A stretch of 57,776 bases of DNA from Woeseiaceae bacterium (GCA_013001045.1 JABDNG010000091.1:1-57776), one strand, 5' to 3'; shown: positions 26,266 to 35,491, numbered from the stretch's first letter. Notes: a model not told the origin generated them from the letters alone. Numbers and translations are program-made.

Positions 26266-26926
26266 GAATAAAGCGCTGGTTGTCTTGTCCGGTGGCCAGG
26301 ACTCGACGACGTGCCTGTACTGGGCCCTTGACCGATTTGGCAGTGACAACGTGTCCACCGTGTCGTTCGATTACGGGCAGCGCCATCGCGTCGAGCTTGA
26401 GTGTGCCGCAAGCATTGCCAGGCAGGCCCGCGTTAGCAACACCTGTTTACCGATCGATACGTTTGCGGCCATTGGCGGAGATGCGCTGACGGACAACGAT
26501 ATCGACATTGACAAGAACGCATCCGCCGGTGGCTTGCCGAATACCTTTGTACCAGGTCGCAATATCATCTTCCTGACTTTCGCCGCCGCATACGCCTATC
26601 AGCGCGGCATCGATAATCTCGTGACCGGTGTCGCCCAGACCGACTTCAGCGGCTACCCGGATTGTCGCGAGGCTACGATTCGCGCTTTGCAACAAACGCT
26701 GCGAGCAGGAATGGAGAGCGCGATAGTGATTCACACGCCCTTGATGCAGTTGTCCAAGAAAGAGACGGTCCAGCTCGCGGTGACGCTCGGAGCGCTGCCT
26801 GCGCTGGCGCTGACGCACACCTGTTATGAGGGCGAGCGCCCGCCCTGCGGACAATGCCCCGCCTGTAAACTGCGCGCCAAGGGATTTGCAGAGGCGGGAA
26901 TCGAGGATCCGCTTCTGCGAGCCTGA
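26258..26926 (+). CDS. queC: 7-cyano-7-deazaguanine synthase QueC
   Basis: A 222-residue ATP-dependent enzyme that turns 7-carboxy-7-deazaguanine into preQ0 on the path to queuosine. The PP-loop is VLSGGQDSTTC; SFDYGQRHRVEL and FVPGRNIIFLTFAAAYA are typical inner motifs. The zinc site is the C-terminal cysteine cluster CYEGERPPCGQCPACKLR. ATG 26258 overlaps the upstream gene, and the stop overlaps queE (TGATG). No queD gene is in the window. Confidence 0.95.
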   Translation: MSENKALVVLSGGQDSTTCLYWALDRFGSDNVSTVSFDYGQRHRVELECAASIARQARVSNTCLPIDTFAAIGGDALTDNDIDIDKNASAGGLPNTFVPGRNIIFLTFAAAYAYQRGIDNLVTGVAQTDFSGYPDCREATIRALQQTLRAGMESAIVIHTPLMQLSKKETVQLAVTLGALPALALTHTCYEGERPPCGQCPACKLRAKGFAEAGIEDPLLRA

Positions 26927-27570
26927 TGACCTATTCCGTCAAAGAAATCTATTACACATTACAAGGCGAGGGTGCCCGGACCGGCCGTCCAGCAGTCTTT
27001 GTTCGCTTCGCCGGCTGCAATCTCTGGTCGGGTCGCGAAGTTCATCGGGCAGAGGCCGTCTGCCGCTTTTGCGATACGGAATTTGTCGGCACGGATGGGC
27101 CCGGCGGCGGCAAGTTTGAAAGCGCAGAGGACCTGGCCGCAGCTGTGCAGCGCACGTGGCCACACAAGGGCTTCTCCGCAAGCCCCTACGTGGTCTGTAC
27201 GGGTGGCGAACCCTTACTGCAACTTGATCGTCCGGCAATCGATGCTTTGCACAATGCCGGTTTCGAGATTGGTGTCGAGAGCAACGGCACGCTGGCGGCG
27301 CCCGACGGCATCGACTGGTTATGCATCAGTCCGAAAGGTCGTGCGCCCGTGATGCAGACGTCCGGCGATGAGTTAAAACTCGTCTATCCGCAAATCGAAC
27401 CCGAGGCAAGGCCCGAGACCTTCGAGCAGATGCAGTTTGAGCATTTTTATCTTCAGCCATTGGACAGCGCCGACCTGGCGGCCAACACACGTCGTGCGGT
27501 TGATTACTGCCTGACACATCCAAAGTGGAAATTGAGTTTGCAAACCCACAAGATTCTAGGAATTGACTAG
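26926..27570 (+). CDS. queE: 7-carboxy-7-deazaguanine synthase QueE
   Basis: A 214-residue radical SAM enzyme that contracts 6-carboxytetrahydropterin to 7-carboxy-7-deazaguanine. The N-terminus SVKEIYYTLQGEGARTGRPA is diagnostic. The iron-sulfur cysteines follow the QueE-specific long spacing C-x14-C-x2-C (GCNLW, then VCRFCDTEF). The TGGEP motif for SAM binding appears as CTGGEPLLQ. It starts within the queC stop codon, so both are made from one message. Confidence 0.93.
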   Translation: MTYSVKEIYYTLQGEGARTGRPAVFVRFAGCNLWSGREVHRAEAVCRFCDTEFVGTDGPGGGKFESAEDLAAAVQRTWPHKGFSASPYVVCTGGEPLLQLDRPAIDALHNAGFEIGVESNGTLAAPDGIDWLCISPKGRAPVMQTSGDELKLVYPQIEPEARPETFEQMQFEHFYLQPLDSADLAANTRRAVDYCLTHPKWKLSLQTHKILGID

Positions 27571-27572
27571 AG

Positions 27573-27974
27573 ATGGACCACCGCGTCGGTCGTGCTGTAT
27601 TCGCGTCGGTCGTCGGCCTCGCCGCCGCCGTATTTTCCTACCTCTGGATCACAGATCCTGAACCACGAGCGGTTCGCGCAGAGGAAGAACGCGTCGTAGA
27701 GGCTTCACGTGCCTTGCTCGAGTCGGTGGTCAGCGCCGATAGCCTGGAGATCGTCGACCCACTGGCACCGAATCGCAAAGTCGGCAAAGTCTATGTTTTC
27801 GCTGAGTCACCAGGCTGGGCGGTTTCGGGCTACTACCGACGCGGCGAGCCAGATTCCTGGCATCCCTACCTGATGATGATGACTGCAGACTTCGAGCTGC
27901 GGGGCCTCAAAGTCAGAGACGCGGCGTTGCTCGGTCGTGCCGCCGACGATCCGCGTCTCGATGTGAGGCGGTAG
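27573..27974 (+). CDS. Hypothetical membrane-anchored protein after queE
   Basis: 133 residues. One N-terminal membrane helix (AVFASVVGLAAAVFSYLWI) is followed by a periplasmic region with helical (EEERVVEASRALLESVV) and beta-forming segments (KVYVFAESPGWAVSGYY). I do not recognise the family. It begins two bases past the queE stop and so belongs to the same transcription unit. A direct role in queuosine synthesis seems unlikely for an exported domain. Confidence 0.6.
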   Translation: MDHRVGRAVFASVVGLAAAVFSYLWITDPEPRAVRAEEERVVEASRALLESVVSADSLEIVDPLAPNRKVGKVYVFAESPGWAVSGYYRRGEPDSWHPYLMMMTADFELRGLKVRDAALLGRAADDPRLDVRR

Positions 27975-28088
27975 TCAAAGGACGAGTGTGGCTATCCAGC
28001 CGATAGCGACGATAAGGCTCGTAGCATAGCCAAGGCTCAGGAGGATCGTTGCAGGGTCGAGATCAGGTTTTTGTTCGTCGTAAGTCAT
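27975..28088 (-). CDS. Candidate 37-residue membrane protein
   Basis: MTYDEQKPDLDPATILLSLG and YATSLIVAIGWIATLVL give a polar head and one hydrophobic helix ending at the C-terminus. AGGGA lies eight bases upstream of the ATG. It sits in the gap between the 278-residue membrane protein gene and the convergent queE operon, where nothing else explains the sequence. Support is limited to the ribosome-binding site and composition. Confidence 0.4.
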   Translation of the reverse strand: MTYDEQKPDLDPATILLSLGYATSLIVAIGWIATLVL

Positions 28089-28239
28089 TTTCTCAGTCCC
28101 TTTGTCGGTTTGGTGAGACTGAATGGTGACCGAATGCCCCTGTTGCTTCATGAGCGTGCCATGATGCTTTCCTGACTGATTCATGATGTGCGCCGCGCTC
28201 ACACGTAATGGCGGCGCAAACACCTCGAAATCGGTGGTT

Positions 28240-29076
28240 TCAGAGCGGGTCGGCGGCCAGGGCCTGTTTTTCTTCCTGGCGCCACTCGAAGACATTGAGT
28301 TCGATAAACACGAAGGCAACGAGCCAGAGGAAGGCGTCCCAGAAATCGACGAAATCACCCTTCAGGCCCCAGTAAATCGCTGCCAGCAACAGTAACGAAT
28401 ACAGGACCACCTTGGCCACGTTACTCAGGCGCAGCGCCAGGCCTTCGAAGCGATTGCGTTCCTGCAGGCGCACGTCGATCTCGAGCACAAGGACGACAAG
28501 AAGCCAAACGCCCGCGTTAATCACATCCACCCACGCGAGGTATTGGATGTCCTTCAGGCCCTGGGAATCGACCACCGCCATCATGTCCTTGAATTGGTAG
28601 AGGATGGGTGCGTCGGTGAATGTCGCGCAATTGGCAGCGGTGATTTCGGCGTAATCATCCAAAGTCACTGCCCAGGACCAGGTGCCCGGCGACAGCGAGC
28701 AGACGTCTACAATGCCAGGCAGCGTTGTGGTTTCGTAGAGAAAGTCCAGGTTCGCGATGTAACCGTAGAATGCATAGACGATAAACGCATAGCAGAGTGC
28801 ACGCAGGCCGTGCAGGGTCCAGGTGATCTTGTTCGTGAAATGGCGGTCTTCGAGCACATAGGTTTCAAGCTCGAACATCAGCAACAACACGACCCAGGCG
28901 GCCGTGTCGATTGTCGCTGAGAATGCCTCGATAAGGTCGCCTGCCTCCACACCGTTGCTGAACTGCAGCACCGCGGCCGCGGATTCCTCGGCGAAAAACC
29001 AGTAGACGTTCATCGCCAGGAGCACGTAGATCGTGTACTTGAAAAGCTGGAACAGCGCTCTGCTATTGATCGTCAA
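28240..29076 (-). CDS. Hypothetical polytopic membrane protein
   Basis: 278 residues with about six hydrophobic helices, for example LFKYTIYVLLAMNVYWFFAE, AWVVLLLMFELETYVL, ALCYAFIVYAFYGYIANLDF, NAGVWLLVVLVLEIDVRL and VVLYSLLLLAAIYWGL. Short acidic residues recur within or beside the helices (MFELETYV, LEIDVRLQERN, FIELNVFEW), which gives an internal-repeat look: three times a helix followed by E-x-(D/N)-V. I do not recognise the family. Neighbours give no functional clue. It is divergent from fhs. Confidence 0.65.
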   Translation of the reverse strand: MTINSRALFQLFKYTIYVLLAMNVYWFFAEESAAAVLQFSNGVEAGDLIEAFSATIDTAAWVVLLLMFELETYVLEDRHFTNKITWTLHGLRALCYAFIVYAFYGYIANLDFLYETTTLPGIVDVCSLSPGTWSWAVTLDDYAEITAANCATFTDAPILYQFKDMMAVVDSQGLKDIQYLAWVDVINAGVWLLVVLVLEIDVRLQERNRFEGLALRLSNVAKVVLYSLLLLAAIYWGLKGDFVDFWDAFLWLVAFVFIELNVFEWRQEEKQALAADPL

Positions 29077-29215
29077 GGGTTCATCTCGTCTCTGCTGCCC
29101 GGATTCTATGATTCTTTATTCGTAATTGGCAATTGAATTACTTTGGTCGCCCGCTGAATGGCTGTTTGCTATAGAATTTGCGGCCACACTGATAGTTGAT
29201 GCAAGAGGATGCACC
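29067..29215 (+). promoter_or_regulatory. fhs upstream region with extended -10 element
   Basis: TGCTATAGA (29067+100 region, precisely TG at 29167-29168 and TATAGA at 29170-29175) fits an extended -10 promoter, about 35 bases before the expected leader end. No consensus -35 is present at 17 bases. The gap with the divergent membrane protein gene is otherwise featureless. Confidence 0.35.
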
Positions 29216-30892
29216 GTGGCAACAAAAAGTGATATTGAAATCGCACAGGCCGCCAAGGTCCGACCAATTCAGGAAATCGGCGCCAAGATCGGCATACCGA
29301 ATGATGCGCTTATCCCTTACGGGCACGACAAAGCCAAGATCAATGCAGACTTCATCGAGGCCAAGGCCAACGCGAAAGATGGCAAGCTGATCCTCGTGAC
29401 TGCAGTGTCTCCGACGCCCGCTGGTGAAGGCAAGACGACAACAACCGTGGGCCTGGGAGACGCCCTTAACAAGATCGGTAAGAACGCCATTATCTGCCTC
29501 CGCGAGCCGAGCCTTGGTCCATGCTTCGGAATGAAGGGGGGCGCGGCCGGGGGTGGCTATGCCCAGGTCGTTCCCATGACCGACATCAACCTGCATTTTA
29601 CGGGCGATTTTCATGCCATCGGGGCCGCGAACAATTTGCTGGCCGCGTTGATCGACAATCATATGCACTGGGAAAACCAGCTGAACATCGACCCGCGCCG
29701 CGTAACCTGGCGGCGCGTGGTGGACATGAACGACAGGGCGCTCCGAAGCGTCACTTCGGGTCTGGGCGGTTTTCACAACGGTGTGGTCCGGGAGGCAGGG
29801 TTTGACATTACCGTCGCATCGGAAATCATGGCTATTTTCTGTCTGGCCACAAACCTGAAGGACCTGGAACACCGGCTCGGCAATATTGTGCTGGGTAACA
29901 CGCACGATAATGAGCCGGTGACTGTCCGGGAGCTTAATGCGCATGGCGCGATGACAGCGCTGTTGCGCGACTCGTTTCAGCCGAATCTCGTGCAGACCAT
30001 GGAGAACAATCCCGCGCTGATGCACGGCGGGCCGTTCGCAAATATTGCGCACGGCTGCAATTCGGTCATCGCGACAACGACTGGCTTGAAGCTTGCCGAC
30101 TACGTTGTGACAGAAGCCGGCTTCGGCGCCGATCTCGGCGCGGAGAAGTTTTACAACATCAAGTGCCGTAAGGCCGGGCTTTCGCCGGATGCGGTCGTAC
30201 TGGTCGCGACGATCAAGGCGTTGAAAATGCAGGGCGGTGCGGCAAAGACCGAACTCGGTACAGAAGACGTGGAGGCGCTGCAGTCAGGCTGCAAAAACCT
30301 TGAGCGGCACATCCGCAATCTTGGCAAGTTCGGGGTTCCTGTTACGGTCGCTATCAACCGCTATACGGCGGACACTGATCGGGAGGTTCAGGTGATTCGC
30401 GATTTTTGTGACAAGTACCATGTTCGTGCTATTAACTGCACCCACTGGGCGGACGGTGGTGCCGGCACGGTTGAGCTGGCCGAACACATCGTTGAGCTTT
30501 GTGATAGCGGCGTGTCGCAATTCCGGACCTTGTATGACGACGATCTGTCACTGTGGGAAAAGACAGCCACGATTGCCCGAGAAATCTACGGTGCCGATGA
30601 CATTATCGCGGACAAGAAAGTGCGCGGGGAGTTTGCGGATCTCGAGCAGCAGGGGCGGGGCCATTACCCGATATGCATGGCGAAGACCCAGTACAGTTTT
30701 TCGACGGACCCCAATCTGCTTGGCGCGCCAACGGGACACGTCGTCCCAATCCGGGAAATCAGGCTGGCGGCAGGCGCCGAGTTTATCGTGGTGGTTTGTG
30801 GCGCAATCATGACGATGCCGGGATTGCCACGAGTGCCCGCCGCCAACAACATTCGCGTCAACGACGAAGGACGGATTGAAGGTCTGTTCTAG
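29216..30892 (+). CDS. fhs: Formate-tetrahydrofolate ligase
   Basis: 558 residues, the usual length. The enzyme makes 10-formyl-tetrahydrofolate from formate, ATP and tetrahydrofolate for one-carbon metabolism. The opening [20 protein letters not shown] and the nucleotide loop [16 protein letters not shown] are diagnostic. [20 protein letters not shown] follows as the family signature. The GTG start at 29216 is supported by AGAGG seven bases upstream; the frame open to 29126 lacks homology. It is monocistronic, and shares a CTAG with the convergent gene, each using it for its stop. Confidence 0.95.
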   Translation: MATKSDIEIAQAAKVRPIQEIGAKIGIPNDALIPYGHDKAKINADFIEAKANAKDGKLILVTAVSPTPAGEGKTTTTVGLGDALNKIGKNAIICLREPSLGPCFGMKGGAAGGGYAQVVPMTDINLHFTGDFHAIGAANNLLAALIDNHMHWENQLNIDPRRVTWRRVVDMNDRALRSVTSGLGGFHNGVVREAGFDITVASEIMAIFCLATNLKDLEHRLGNIVLGNTHDNEPVTVRELNAHGAMTALLRDSFQPNLVQTMENNPALMHGGPFANIAHGCNSVIATTTGLKLADYVVTEAGFGADLGAEKFYNIKCRKAGLSPDAVVLVATIKALKMQGGAAKTELGTEDVEALQSGCKNLERHIRNLGKFGVPVTVAINRYTADTDREVQVIRDFCDKYHVRAINCTHWADGGAGTVELAEHIVELCDSGVSQFRTLYDDDLSLWEKTATIAREIYGADDIIADKKVRGEFADLEQQGRGHYPICMAKTQYSFSTDPNLLGAPTGHVVPIREIRLAAGAEFIVVVCGAIMTMPGLPRVPAANNIRVNDEGRIEGLF

Positions 30893-31287
30893 CTGGCCAG
30901 CCTGTCTGGCAGGACGAAATGTCTCCGGGCGCGATCTGAGAACAGCAATGTGTCGGTGTAGTAGCGACCGACTATCGCTTTGCTGTTGCAGAACAGATCC
31001 GAATTTCGTGAATAAAATGCGCACCATTTTTCGTTGTCACGATACCGTTCATTAATCAGCAACAGAAACGTCCACGTTATCGTCGCGTGATACTTGTCGG
31101 GAATGCCGAGCTGCTCGGTTAGTCGCTTCAAGGCGCTGTCAAAGCGACGAACGGCCTCGGAGAGACCAAAAGCCTGCACGTACAGCCAACCCAGATAAAC
31201 GTGGGCCTCGTGGTCAAGACGATCAGGGTCGAACTCGCCAGTTTCAAATTGCTCGATCGTCAGGGGCAATATAGGCGCCGTGTTCAC
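30889..31287 (-). CDS. Conserved hypothetical protein paired with an RHH regulator
   Basis: 132 residues, soluble and mostly helical: [20 protein letters not shown] then [20 protein letters not shown], with [18 protein letters not shown] in the middle and FVLPDRLAS at the end. The histidine-bearing [10 protein letters not shown] and [10 protein letters not shown] segments look like conserved motifs that could hold a metal or active site. No named family comes to mind. The GTG at 31287 overlaps the RHH gene stop (GTGA); longer frames upstream are the shadow of that gene. Operon partner of the RHH protein. Confidence 0.65.
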   Translation of the reverse strand: MNTAPILPLTIEQFETGEFDPDRLDHEAHVYLGWLYVQAFGLSEAVRRFDSALKRLTEQLGIPDKYHATITWTFLLLINERYRDNEKWCAFYSRNSDLFCNSKAIVGRYYTDTLLFSDRARRHFVLPDRLAS

Positions 31288-31538
31288 GACTCGCCCTCGA
31301 CGAGCTGGTGACTGTCCTTCGCCATCAAGTCGCAACCATAGACTTCCTTGAGGCGCGCGATGACGTCGCGCGTGTCCGCGGAAAATGGCGCCTTGCCTTC
31401 GAACGCGTGCAAGACGATGCCCTCGAGCAGATCGCCCAACGTCAGGTCGGTGTACTCGGCAAGCCCTTTCAGTACCTTCAGCAGCGATGATTCGATACGA
31501 ACGCCGGTTTGCGTCCGTTTGATGATCGGCCTGGTCAC
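31284..31538 (-). CDS. RHH-like DNA-binding protein
   Basis: 84 residues. KRTQTGVRIESSLLKVLKGL followed by AEYTDLTLGDLLEGIVLHAF resembles a ribbon-helix-helix: the strand TGVRIE, a first helix, and a second helix after the TDLT turn. The tail (DVIARLKEVYGCDL) is helical. The GTG at 31538 has AAGGA about nine bases upstream; an earlier ATG at 31592 would extend the protein through the repeated intergenic bases and is rejected. Likely autoregulator of itself and its partner. Confidence 0.6.
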   Translation of the reverse strand: MTRPIIKRTQTGVRIESSLLKVLKGLAEYTDLTLGDLLEGIVLHAFEGKAPFSADTRDVIARLKEVYGCDLMAKDSHQLVEGES

Positions 31539-31565
31539 GGTGCATGTTCCTTGATTGGTAGAAAG

Positions 31566-31587
31566 ATAACAAGGTAACAAAATAACA
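31566..31587. promoter_or_regulatory. Three 8-bp-spaced TAAC direct repeats (candidate RHH operator)
   Basis: ATAACAAG-GTAACAAA-ATAACA contains TAAC at 31567, 31575 and 31583, a strict eight-base period. It lies in the 91-base divergent gap between the RHH gene and the winged-helix/TPR gene. RHH repressors such as omega bind short tandem direct repeats of similar period, so this may control both directions. Confidence 0.5.
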
Positions 31588-31629
31588 TTCATGATTCAAG
31601 GCGCCAAATCCGGCTAAAGTCCGAGGACG

Positions 31630-33510
31630 ATGCCGACAAGAGAAGAGCTCGTTGAGGGATTCACAATCGGTGAATGGGAGGTTCTCCCAGGCCATGGCGT
31701 CTTGCGTTGCGGGGATCACGAGGAGCGTCCCGAACCCAAGGTGTTCGATGTTCTACTCTCATTGGCGAGCCGGGACGGCAACCTCGTAACCCGGGATGAT
31801 CTGATCAAAGAGGTCTGGGACGGCCGACCGACGACGGACGAGCCGATCAATCGTTGTCTCTCGCAGCTGCGCGGCCACCTCGACGACCGGCACCGGCCAC
31901 ACCAGTACATCGAGACGCTGCAGCGACGGGGCTATCGCCTAATGAAACCCGTCAAGCTCCATAAGCCGCCAGAGCCGTCGGCGGCACAGATCGCACCGCA
32001 GCCAGGTCGGAGTTTGCGGCTCTGGAAGATCGTGGCCGCAGCGTTGGCAGTAGGCTTTCTTGCAATGATCGCGTTGACAATGCGGCTTCCCGCTCCGGAC
32101 ACTGAAGTTCACTCCATCGCCATCTTGCCCATCGAGAATCTCAGCGGTGACCCGGCGAATCAGTACATTGTCGACGGAATCAAGAACGTGCTGGCGCGCC
32201 GACTCGCCGAAATCCCGGGACTGGTCATCAAGAACACGCGAGTTCGATACGACGACGAACCCTCACGTATAGCCGAGCTGCTCGATGTCGATAGCGTCTT
32301 GTCAGGTGCTGTGCAGCTTCAGGGTTCGACTCTGAAAGTGACGTACCTGCTGAGCCGGGGCATTGACAATGTTACGTTCGGGTCAGGCGAGGTGGACGGA
32401 GACCTCGCCGGTATCTTTGCGCTGCAGGAGCGCCTGGCAACGGCCGTGCGCGACAAGCTGACAGGATCGGAGCAAGCGGCGCAGCCCCGGGCTCACACAC
32501 CCAACTCCGATGCCTACAACCGGTACATGCGCGGCATCTACGCACTTGAGCATCGTGGCGAGGCGGACAATCTCGAGCAGGCCATCGAGTTGTTTCAGGA
32601 TTCCATACGTTTGGATGAAAAATTTGGCCCGGCGTATCTTTCCCTGGCGACGGCCTATGCCTTGTTGCCCTATTACCGCAATTTGCCGGTTATAGAAACA
32701 GATCGTGCCGCGATCCAGACCGTCGAGAAAGGTATCGCGATGGACGACAGTATCTCGGAGGCAGCCGCGGCGATTTACGGTTCTGCCCTCCATCAACAAA
32801 AGAGATGGTCTGCCTCGGAAGCCGCGTATCGCCGCGCAGTTTCGCCGCGGGTGGTGGACTCCAATGCCCTGAATTGGTACTCGCGGATGCTATCGAGCGT
32901 CGGTCGCCTGGATGACGCGCTGGCGCAAGCACTGGCGGCCGAGGCAATCGATCCTGACAGCGGGGTCGTCAACAGCCGCGTGGCGATTGCCTATACCTGG
33001 CTCGGCAATTCGGAAAAAGCGCACGAGTTCTTTCGGCGCGCGAACAATCTCGGTGGCAAGGGTCCGATGCACCTGCTCGCCTACTCCTTGCTCCTGATCC
33101 GGGACGGCAAAATTGCAGAAGCACAAGAAATGGCCGTTACGAGTGCGCGCATGGCCGGTGAAAGCCCTGCGTGGATTCATCCGGTTTTTGCTGCATTTGC
33201 GGATCCGTCGCTCAGAGAGCCCGCGCTGCAGGCGTTGTCGGAGGCTTCTGCCGACGATGCATTCGAACCGGAAGTCGAAGTTACGGCGAGAACGATGCTT
33301 GGCGACGTCGACGCGGCTATGCAGGTAGCGCGTCAACTCGAAAAACCCGGTGAATGGTTCCAGATGGATTTGTTGTTCGCGCCGGAATTGCGCGCCTTAC
33401 GCGAGCACCCCGACTTTATGCCGTTGCTCGAGCGCCTGGGCGTCGTGGACTACTGGCAACAAACCGGGTGCACGTTTGACGGGCAGAAAGCGACATGCAC
33501 CGGGAACTAG
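31630..33510 (+). CDS. Membrane-bound winged-helix regulator with TPR domain
   Basis: 626 residues. Residues 1-110 form an OmpR/ToxR-type winged helix (PKVFDVLLSLASRDGNLVTR with the ending YIETLQRRGYRL). One transmembrane helix (KIVAAALAVGFLAMIALTM, near 135-155) leads to a periplasmic part. This begins with a FlgO/TolB-N-like unit (SIAILPIENLSGDPANQYIV) and continues with TPR repeats to the end. The CadC-like layout senses an external or envelope signal and acts directly on DNA without phosphotransfer. The target is unknown. It is divergent from the RHH pair, which shares its promoter region. Confidence 0.85.
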   Translation: MPTREELVEGFTIGEWEVLPGHGVLRCGDHEERPEPKVFDVLLSLASRDGNLVTRDDLIKEVWDGRPTTDEPINRCLSQLRGHLDDRHRPHQYIETLQRRGYRLMKPVKLHKPPEPSAAQIAPQPGRSLRLWKIVAAALAVGFLAMIALTMRLPAPDTEVHSIAILPIENLSGDPANQYIVDGIKNVLARRLAEIPGLVIKNTRVRYDDEPSRIAELLDVDSVLSGAVQLQGSTLKVTYLLSRGIDNVTFGSGEVDGDLAGIFALQERLATAVRDKLTGSEQAAQPRAHTPNSDAYNRYMRGIYALEHRGEADNLEQAIELFQDSIRLDEKFGPAYLSLATAYALLPYYRNLPVIETDRAAIQTVEKGIAMDDSISEAAAAIYGSALHQQKRWSASEAAYRRAVSPRVVDSNALNWYSRMLSSVGRLDDALAQALAAEAIDPDSGVVNSRVAIAYTWLGNSEKAHEFFRRANNLGGKGPMHLLAYSLLLIRDGKIAEAQEMAVTSARMAGESPAWIHPVFAAFADPSLREPALQALSEASADDAFEPEVEVTARTMLGDVDAAMQVARQLEKPGEWFQMDLLFAPELRALREHPDFMPLLERLGVVDYWQQTGCTFDGQKATCTGN

Positions 33511-33932
33511 TCGTCAGATACTTTGCCGCGGGTCTTCTTGATCGCACCGCGACGTAGTTTCGCGTCCAGGCGCTTCTGTTTGGCTTTCTTGCCGGGCCTG
33601 GTGGGAATTCGCTTCTTGGGCTCTTGCATCGACTTTCGCAACAAGTCCGCGAGACGCTGCAACGCCGCCTGCCGGTTGCGATCCTGACTACGGTAGCGTT
33701 GCGACTTGATAATCAGGACGCCATCAGCATTGATGCGTCTGTCGTTCTTTTGAAGTAATTTTGATTTCAGAGTGTCTGGAATTGCATCGCTGTTGCGAAT
33801 GTCGAAGCGCAGATGAATTGCTGTCGCAACCTTGTTGACGTTTTGTCCGCCGGCACCTTGGGAACGCACAGCCGTCATCTCAATTTCCGACATCGGGATG
33901 CTGAGCTGACTTGAAACTTCAAGGGCGTCCAC
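33507..33932 (-). CDS. arfB: Ribosome-rescue hydrolase ArfB
   Basis: A 141-residue peptidyl-tRNA hydrolase that frees stalled ribosomes. The release-factor signature is SQGAGGQNVNKVATAIHLRF with the catalytic GGQ. The basic C-terminal tail (RKSMQEPKKRIPTRPGKKAK and onward) is the segment that threads the empty mRNA channel in ArfB. Length equals the E. coli protein. It is convergent with the winged-helix/TPR gene; one CTAG at 33507-33510 supplies both stop codons. Confidence 0.93.
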   Translation of the reverse strand: MDALEVSSQLSIPMSEIEMTAVRSQGAGGQNVNKVATAIHLRFDIRNSDAIPDTLKSKLLQKNDRRINADGVLIIKSQRYRSQDRNRQAALQRLADLLRKSMQEPKKRIPTRPGKKAKQKRLDAKLRRGAIKKTRGKVSDD

Positions 33933-34144
33933 GGAGCCTCCATACAGGCGTAAGCCGCCGCATCAGCGCACGAGCTACGAATATGTGAGAATGTGTGCTT
34001 AATAATCCTGATCGGCGCAGCCAATGCAAGCCCGGCATCTCATTGTTCTTGTCACATGCCAACTGATTTCGGCGACAGGCTCGATAGTGATGCTCACACT
34101 CAGGGGAATAATAACGACGCGTACACACTGTTGAAGACTTGTCC

Positions 34145-35491
34145 ATGAAGAGACTGTACGACGACAATCTGTACCGCTTCAACGAACCGCAAGCCAGTTA
34201 CTGGGAGGCGACCGCGGGCGATCGACCTGTCGCTGTAGTGGGATTACAGAAAGACGAGACGTGCGACGTCGCGATAATTGGCGGCGGCTATACGGGTCTT
34301 TCCGCGGCGCTGCATCTGGCGAGAGACTATGACATCGATGTGAGGGTTCTGGACGCGGGTCATATCGGCTGGGGCGCCTCTGGCCGCAATGGCGGATTCT
34401 GTTGTATTGGTGGCACCGGGGTGCAGCGAAGGGACTTGATCAAGCTTTACGGTGAAGAAAACGCAAAGGACTTCGTGCGCGCACAGGTCGAGGCGGTCGA
34501 GCACGTGCGCCGAATTGCGGCTGAAGAGAACCTCGAGATTCAAGCATCCGGGGCGGCCGAACTGGAGGTCGCACACACGCCAAAGGCCTTCGATCGCCTT
34601 CAAGACGACCATGAATTATTGACGAACACGTATGGCGTTGATTCGGAGATAGTGGGTGCCGACGAGTTTCGCGAGCGCTACTACGATTCGACCGAGCAGT
34701 TTGGGGCGTTGATATCCCGTCCCGGATTCGCATTGCATCCGCTGCGGTATTGTAAGGGGCTGGCAAATGCTGCTGTGCGACACGGCGCGACCTTGCACGA
34801 GCACAGTGAGGTGCTGGAATGGCGCAAGGGCGACGACGGTCTGCACCGACTCGTGACGGCAGGCGGAGCGATAAAGGCACGTCGGGTCGTGTTTGCGACG
34901 AACGGATTCATGCCGGAGCAACTGAAGCCCGAATTCTACGGGCGCACGATGCCTGTTGTCAGCGCAATTGTCGTCACTCGAGAATTGGATGCAGATGAGA
35001 GAGCGGCTCAGCAGTGGCGGACCGATCATCCGACGATCAATTGCAGGCGAATTCTCAACTATTTTCGCTTGTTGCCCGATAATCGCTTTCTATTCGGTGG
35101 GCGAGGGCACACGAACGGCGATGCGCGCGGGGAGCGCCGGAATTACGAGGATATTATCTCGACGTTTCATCGCATCTGGCCCGCCTGGTCAGACGTTGCA
35201 ATCGAGTACCGCTGGCACGGCTTGATCTGCATGACAAGCACCTTCTGCCCGTCCCTGGGGCAACTCGAAGACGATTCCAGTGTCTTCTTCAGCTACGGTT
35301 ACCATGGCAACGGCGTGAATACGGCGAGTTGGTCGGGCAAGCAATTGGCCGACTGGATCGGCAACGGTCGCTCGCCGCAACTGCCGGAGATCGTAAAAGG
35401 GCTCGGGCGAAAATACCCGCTGCCAGGACTCCGCATGAAATACCTGCAGCTGGGTATCGGCGTGTCGGCCTGGTTGGATCGCCGCTCCTAG
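34145..35491 (+). CDS. FAD-dependent amine oxidase (gamma-glutamylputrescine oxidase-like)
   Basis: 448 residues of the DAO/GlyA-DH oxidoreductase family. The dinucleotide site is VAIIGGGYTGLSAALHLARD, followed by GWGASGRNGGFCCIGG around the flavin. SYWEATAGDRP near the start and YRWHGLICMTSTFCPSLGQL near the end are typical of PuuB-like and related polyamine or amino-acid oxidases. The exact substrate is uncertain. ATG 34145 is preferred over the TTG six bases upstream. The 212-base gap before it shows no other gene. Confidence 0.85.
   Translation: MKRLYDDNLYRFNEPQASYWEATAGDRPVAVVGLQKDETCDVAIIGGGYTGLSAALHLARDYDIDVRVLDAGHIGWGASGRNGGFCCIGGTGVQRRDLIKLYGEENAKDFVRAQVEAVEHVRRIAAEENLEIQASGAAELEVAHTPKAFDRLQDDHELLTNTYGVDSEIVGADEFRERYYDSTEQFGALISRPGFALHPLRYCKGLANAAVRHGATLHEHSEVLEWRKGDDGLHRLVTAGGAIKARRVVFATNGFMPEQLKPEFYGRTMPVVSAIVVTRELDADERAAQQWRTDHPTINCRRILNYFRLLPDNRFLFGGRGHTNGDARGERRNYEDIISTFHRIWPAWSDVAIEYRWHGLICMTSTFCPSLGQLEDDSSVFFSYGYHGNGVNTASWSGKQLADWIGNGRSPQLPEIVKGLGRKYPLPGLRMKYLQLGIGVSAWLDRRS

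Noticed and set aside
29138-30052. 304-codon minus-strand frame opposite fhs
   Set aside because: Antisense to a fully recognisable formate-tetrahydrofolate ligase; no motifs.
33919-34182. 87-codon minus-strand frame between arfB and the amine oxidase
   Set aside because: Overlaps both neighbours, has a mixed composition without hydrophobic core or motif, and no ribosome-binding site.
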